From NCBI GenBank assembly GCA_964429265.1, contig CAYSBK010000014.1, positions 1 to 28,302 on the forward strand: a stretch of DNA of 28,302 nt, written 5' to 3'. The notes under the pieces were generated by a model. The model made no database searches and was not told where the DNA came from. It saw only the letters and a list, made by a program, of their open reading frames with translations. Source of the stretch: CAYSBK01 sp964429265 (lineage in GTDB: Bacteria > Planctomycetota > Phycisphaerae > Sedimentisphaerales > Anaerobacaceae). Each line of letters starts with the position of its first letter. The first letter of the stretch is position 1. This document shows positions 24,341-28,302 of the stretch, piece by piece. The translations under genes and the position numbers were made by a program.

Positions 24341-24344
<4 letters not shown>
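23472..24344 (-). CDS. nadC: Nicotinate-nucleotide pyrophosphorylase (carboxylating)
   Basis: Converts quinolinate and PRPP to nicotinate mononucleotide, the third step of de novo NAD synthesis. The 290-residue length is normal. AEDLGAGDTTSE (18-29), DTRKTLPGWRILEKYAVRCG (132-151), GGGRNHRLGLYDGILIKDNH and the later VEVDH, VLLDNMG and EASGNI blocks are all in place. The start codon is GTG (24344-24342) and overlaps the uvrB TGA (24343-24341) as GTGA. The next ATG in frame is 36 codons in, after essential motifs, so GTG is preferred. It sits between uvrB and birA in one tight unit. Confidence 0.96.
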
Positions 24345-26359
<2,015 letters not shown>

Positions 26360-26400
26360 CCTTATACCTCGCAATCGACGCTTCGGCCTGCAAATATCTC

Positions 26401-26429
26401 ATTCTACCCCGCCGACCCACCCAAAACAA
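26401..26429 (-). promoter_or_regulatory. Promoter candidate of uvrB-nadC-birA
   Basis: On the minus strand TTGTTT (26429-26424, 3/6), a 17-base spacer and TAGAAT (26406-26401, 5/6). Transcription would start near 26394, about 35 bases before ATG 26359. The leader ends with the SD sequence GAGG. No SOS-type dyad resembling the one at 14379-14397 is seen here. Confidence 0.45.
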
Positions 26430-26527
26430 GCTCGGCAACCGCATTTCCGGCACGGCCGGCATTAGAAGTGCAGAAATCCCTTCCAACCTGCCGATGATAC
26501 ATCTGTGACTTTATTTTCTTCGTGAAG

Positions 26528-26543
26528 GGCGACGACCGTCGCC
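26528..26543 (+). other. Small hairpin just before the membrane-protein start
   Basis: GGCGAC and GTCGCC pair perfectly around loop GACC, ending 11 bases before ATG 26555. If translation starts at that ATG, this hairpin lies in the 5' leader near the ribosome landing site. Confidence 0.35.
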
Positions 26544-26554
26544 GGCAGTGCAAA

Positions 26555-27235
26555 ATGGCCAGACCCTGGGCAAAAACGGTGCAGCGAGCGGTGTTCCTGG
26601 TCTGCATCACCGCCGTAATGTGTGCCTATATCGGGCGCGGGCTGTTTTACCGCGCCGTGACCATCGGCGAACTGCTGAACGAGAACAAGAATCTCAAGCG
26701 GGCGATAAGCAACCTCACCCGCGAAGAACAAATCGGATACGCCAAGGTCGTCGAGCAGAAGTACCAGGATGGGAAACTGTTTACCACCATCAAGTTTGTC
26801 GAGACAGCGCGGGATGACAAAGGCCGCACGATACTCGAAAAGCAGTACACCATCGAGGGCGACATAGTTCATTTCGACGCGTTGATAGTCAGGTTCGGCC
26901 AGCAACTGGTGGCGGACGGCAAAGCGCGGGCGCTGTATTTGTGGCGGCGGGTGTACGGGGAGAAGATGGCCCCGGAGGATGGTTTCATAATCGAGCAGCC
27001 GGGGGCGGAGCCTCGAAGGTACAGCGACCTGTTCGCCATTTTGCCGGCGGCGCACCGGCGGGCGTTCTGGGAACAAATCTGGGACCTGGCCAACGACCCG
27101 GAAAAGCTCAAGGCCCACGGCATCGTTGCGGCTTACGGCAATGCGGTTTACTCAAGGCTCAGGCCCGGGTTTATCTACGTATTCAAGATTAGTCCGAGCG
27201 GGCAGGTTACGCCGGAGGTCGTTCCCGATATATGA
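26555..27235 (+). CDS. Single-helix membrane protein of unknown function
   Basis: 226 residues from ATG 26555. A basic N-terminus (MARPWAKTVQR) is followed by one hydrophobic helix (about 12-30) and a soluble domain of about 195 residues, an N-in, C-out signal-anchor layout. Near the membrane there is a short polar helical stretch (LLNENKNLKRAISNLTREE). The rest alternates beta-like strands and helices, with no cysteine or obvious catalytic motif. The start is uncertain: an in-frame GTG at 26522 would add 11 residues, and neither start has a good SD sequence. It is divergent from uvrB. Its end overlaps the convergent carboxypeptidase gene by 84 bases. Family not recognised. Confidence 0.7.
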   Translation: MARPWAKTVQRAVFLVCITAVMCAYIGRGLFYRAVTIGELLNENKNLKRAISNLTREEQIGYAKVVEQKYQDGKLFTTIKFVETARDDKGRTILEKQYTIEGDIVHFDALIVRFGQQLVADGKARALYLWRRVYGEKMAPEDGFIIEQPGAEPRRYSDLFAILPAAHRRAFWEQIWDLANDPEKLKAHGIVAAYGNAVYSRLRPGFIYVFKISPSGQVTPEVVPDI

Positions 27236-28072
27236 TCTTGGTTTTTCGGCGGGGGAGGCCGGGAGGTCTTCCGGATAGAGCACGGCCGCCAGTAGAGCCC
27301 GGCCGTAGCGCTGCCAGAGGGTTTCGGCACCGAGCATCTCGGCGCCGAGGGGCAATTCCATCGTAATGCAGGGTATGTGCAAATCCAGCCCGGCGTGTGA
27401 GCCGAGCGAACCCGGGGCGGGGCCAAGTCTTTCAACCGGCAGGTTGCAGTATCCGGCGATATGCTCGGCCAGCTTCTTCGCGGGGCCGTCGTAGTCGATG
27501 CAGCCGTGCGGTACGCGGTTGACCAGGGCCTGGGGCCCCGTGTCGGTGAGTTGATGTATGCTGACAATGCGGTCGACCCTGTACTGGCGAATCAACTGTG
27601 CTATTACGCGCGACTCAGGCTCGCGGTTGGGCGGCGAGTTGCTGGGGCGGTTGGATGCGGGAAAATCGCGGTTGAGGTCCACGGCGTGGGCGTTGGTCCG
27701 GCTGTCATAAAGCAGGCCGTCGGGGTTGGCCACCGGCAGCAGGACGACCCTTCGGTCGTGGAGCAACTGGGGATTCTCGGCCAGGTGCGCCGCCAGGGCA
27801 CGTACCAACGGAACGCCGGCCGGTTCGTCACCGTGAATTGCAGCGAGGATCAACGTTACATCGTCCCCATCGCCGAGGACCAGGCACTTGATGGGGCGGC
27901 CTTCCACGGACCAGCCGACGGTGAAGTATTGTGGCTTGCTCGGGGCGGCCGACGGCAGGTCGACCAGCACGGGTGGCTCTACAGGCCTGTAGCAGCCGGC
28001 CGTGTGCAACAAGGTCGCCGCAAGGACTATGCCGAATAGCACAGGTATTTGACCAGTCATCTCAGTTTTCAT
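27152..28072 (-). CDS. MpaA-like M14 zinc carboxypeptidase, putative lipoprotein
   Basis: 306 residues from ATG 28072 (ATG 28060 is an alternative). A signal peptide ends in HTAGC, so Cys27 may be lipidated; the lipobox is atypical because Thr, not Leu, is at -3. Zinc ligands are His80 and Glu83 (HGDE) and His173 (SIHQ). VDLNRDFPAS holds the substrate Arg, and Glu239 (CITMEL) is the expected catalytic base. The LPVANPDG, EPESR and APGSLGSHAG blocks resemble MpaA, the murein tripeptide amidase, so a role in cell-wall peptide turnover is likely but not proven. The last 27 or so codons are antisense to the end of the convergent membrane-protein gene. Confidence 0.85.
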   Translation of the reverse strand: MKTEMTGQIPVLFGIVLAATLLHTAGCYRPVEPPVLVDLPSAAPSKPQYFTVGWSVEGRPIKCLVLGDGDDVTLILAAIHGDEPAGVPLVRALAAHLAENPQLLHDRRVVLLPVANPDGLLYDSRTNAHAVDLNRDFPASNRPSNSPPNREPESRVIAQLIRQYRVDRIVSIHQLTDTGPQALVNRVPHGCIDYDGPAKKLAEHIAGYCNLPVERLGPAPGSLGSHAGLDLHIPCITMELPLGAEMLGAETLWQRYGRALLAAVLYPEDLPASPAEKPRSYIGNDLRRNLPARTNLEYVDKPGPEP

Positions 28073-28099
28073 CTCCGCAAACTGCCCTGACGGCGGCAT

Positions 28100-28105
28100 A
28101 TTATA
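28100..28105 (-). promoter_or_regulatory. -10 box of the M14 carboxypeptidase gene
   Basis: On the minus strand TATAAT matches the consensus in all six positions, 27 bases before ATG 28072. No good -35 box lies 16-18 bases further upstream. Instead, an imperfect dyad around GTTGACGCGACCAAC (28109-28123) occupies that place and might be an activator or repressor site. Confidence 0.4.
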
Positions 28106-28130
28106 TGGGTTGACGCGACCAACTGAAGAA

Positions 28131-28302
28131 AAAACCCGAGCGGGGGATGCCGGCTGGGCGGCGACCGGCGGGGTGGAGAGGCGCCGGAGGAAATCGGGGG
28201 CCGGGGCCAAATCGTGCGGGCGGGTGGTTTCGGCGGTGGAAATTGGGTTTGTTTGGGTTTGTTTTGTCCCATCGCACCAGGTGTCCAAACGGTCGTAAGT
28301 AC
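28131..28302. other. Non-coding end of window with a low-complexity tract
   Basis: No gene is supported. The minus-strand frame of the carboxypeptidase stays open to 28288, but the product is low in complexity, has no signal peptide at its N-terminus and would lie upstream of the TATAAT box. The stretch 28241-28272 is G/T-rich on the plus strand, with repeated GGGTTTGTTT units. On the minus strand it can be read as a Lys/Gln/Thr/Asn-rich peptide. Confidence 0.4.

Noticed and set aside
28073..28288. N-terminal extension of the M14 carboxypeptidase
   Set aside because: The extension is low in complexity and precedes both a perfect TATAAT box and the signal peptide start.

Overview
The window reads as ordinary chromosome of a GC-rich bacterium, most likely a planctomycete (Phycisphaerae/Sedimentisphaerales-like). 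This placement is inference. It rests on a large secreted GH127 enzyme with extra N-terminal modules, a secreted protein with fibronectin-III-like domains of the 'YYWRVDE' type, a TPR protein with an embedded C39-like fold, and short housekeeping proteins such as a TruB without a PUA domain. No integrase, transposase, CRISPR array or phage structural gene is visible.

Layout. (a) 1-3330: unexplained sequence, a candidate 35-residue one-helix membrane protein with a strong Shine-Dalgarno (SD) sequence, and an 842-residue TPR/C39-like/TPR protein. (b) 3331-3999: truB on the plus strand with its own promoter. (c) 10309 down to 4034, minus strand: pcm, recG, a TrkH/KtrB-type potassium channel, its TrkA/KtrA gating subunit, and a tail-anchored coiled-coil protein. 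(d) 10448-15599, plus strand: bioA-bioD, nadB, a LexA/CI-like XRE-S24 regulator, a 57-residue two-cluster ferredoxin and tRNA-Glu. (e) 15714-15798: tRNA-Leu with its own near-consensus promoter. (f) 20414 down to 15833, minus strand: a GH127 glycosidase, lipB and lipA, with overlapping stops and starts. (g) 20610-22661, plus strand: a secreted protein whose N- and C-terminal domains are duplicates flanking two FN3-like domains, divergent from the GH127 gene. (h) 26359 down to 22675, minus strand: uvrB, nadC and birA in a tight unit. (i) 26555-28072: an unknown one-helix membrane protein convergent with, and overlapping, an MpaA-like zinc carboxypeptidase lipoprotein.

How it works together. 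Much of the window is cofactor metabolism: biotin (bioA, bioD, and birA for attachment), lipoate (lipB, lipA) and NAD (nadB, nadC). bioF, bioB and nadA are not here. TrkH and TrkA make one potassium uptake system. GH127 and the duplicated-domain protein share a divergent control region and are both secreted, so they may act together on an extracellular glycan.

The most unusual reading is regulatory. Sigma70-like promoters for trkH, bioA and the XRE-S24 regulator place the -10 element only 6-8 bases before the ATG, with no Shine-Dalgarno sequence. This predicts leaderless or nearly leaderless mRNAs. Operon-internal genes such as bioD and trkA have clear SD sequences. The XRE-S24 promoter also carries a 19-bp dyad between its -35 and -10 boxes, a good candidate for autoregulation.
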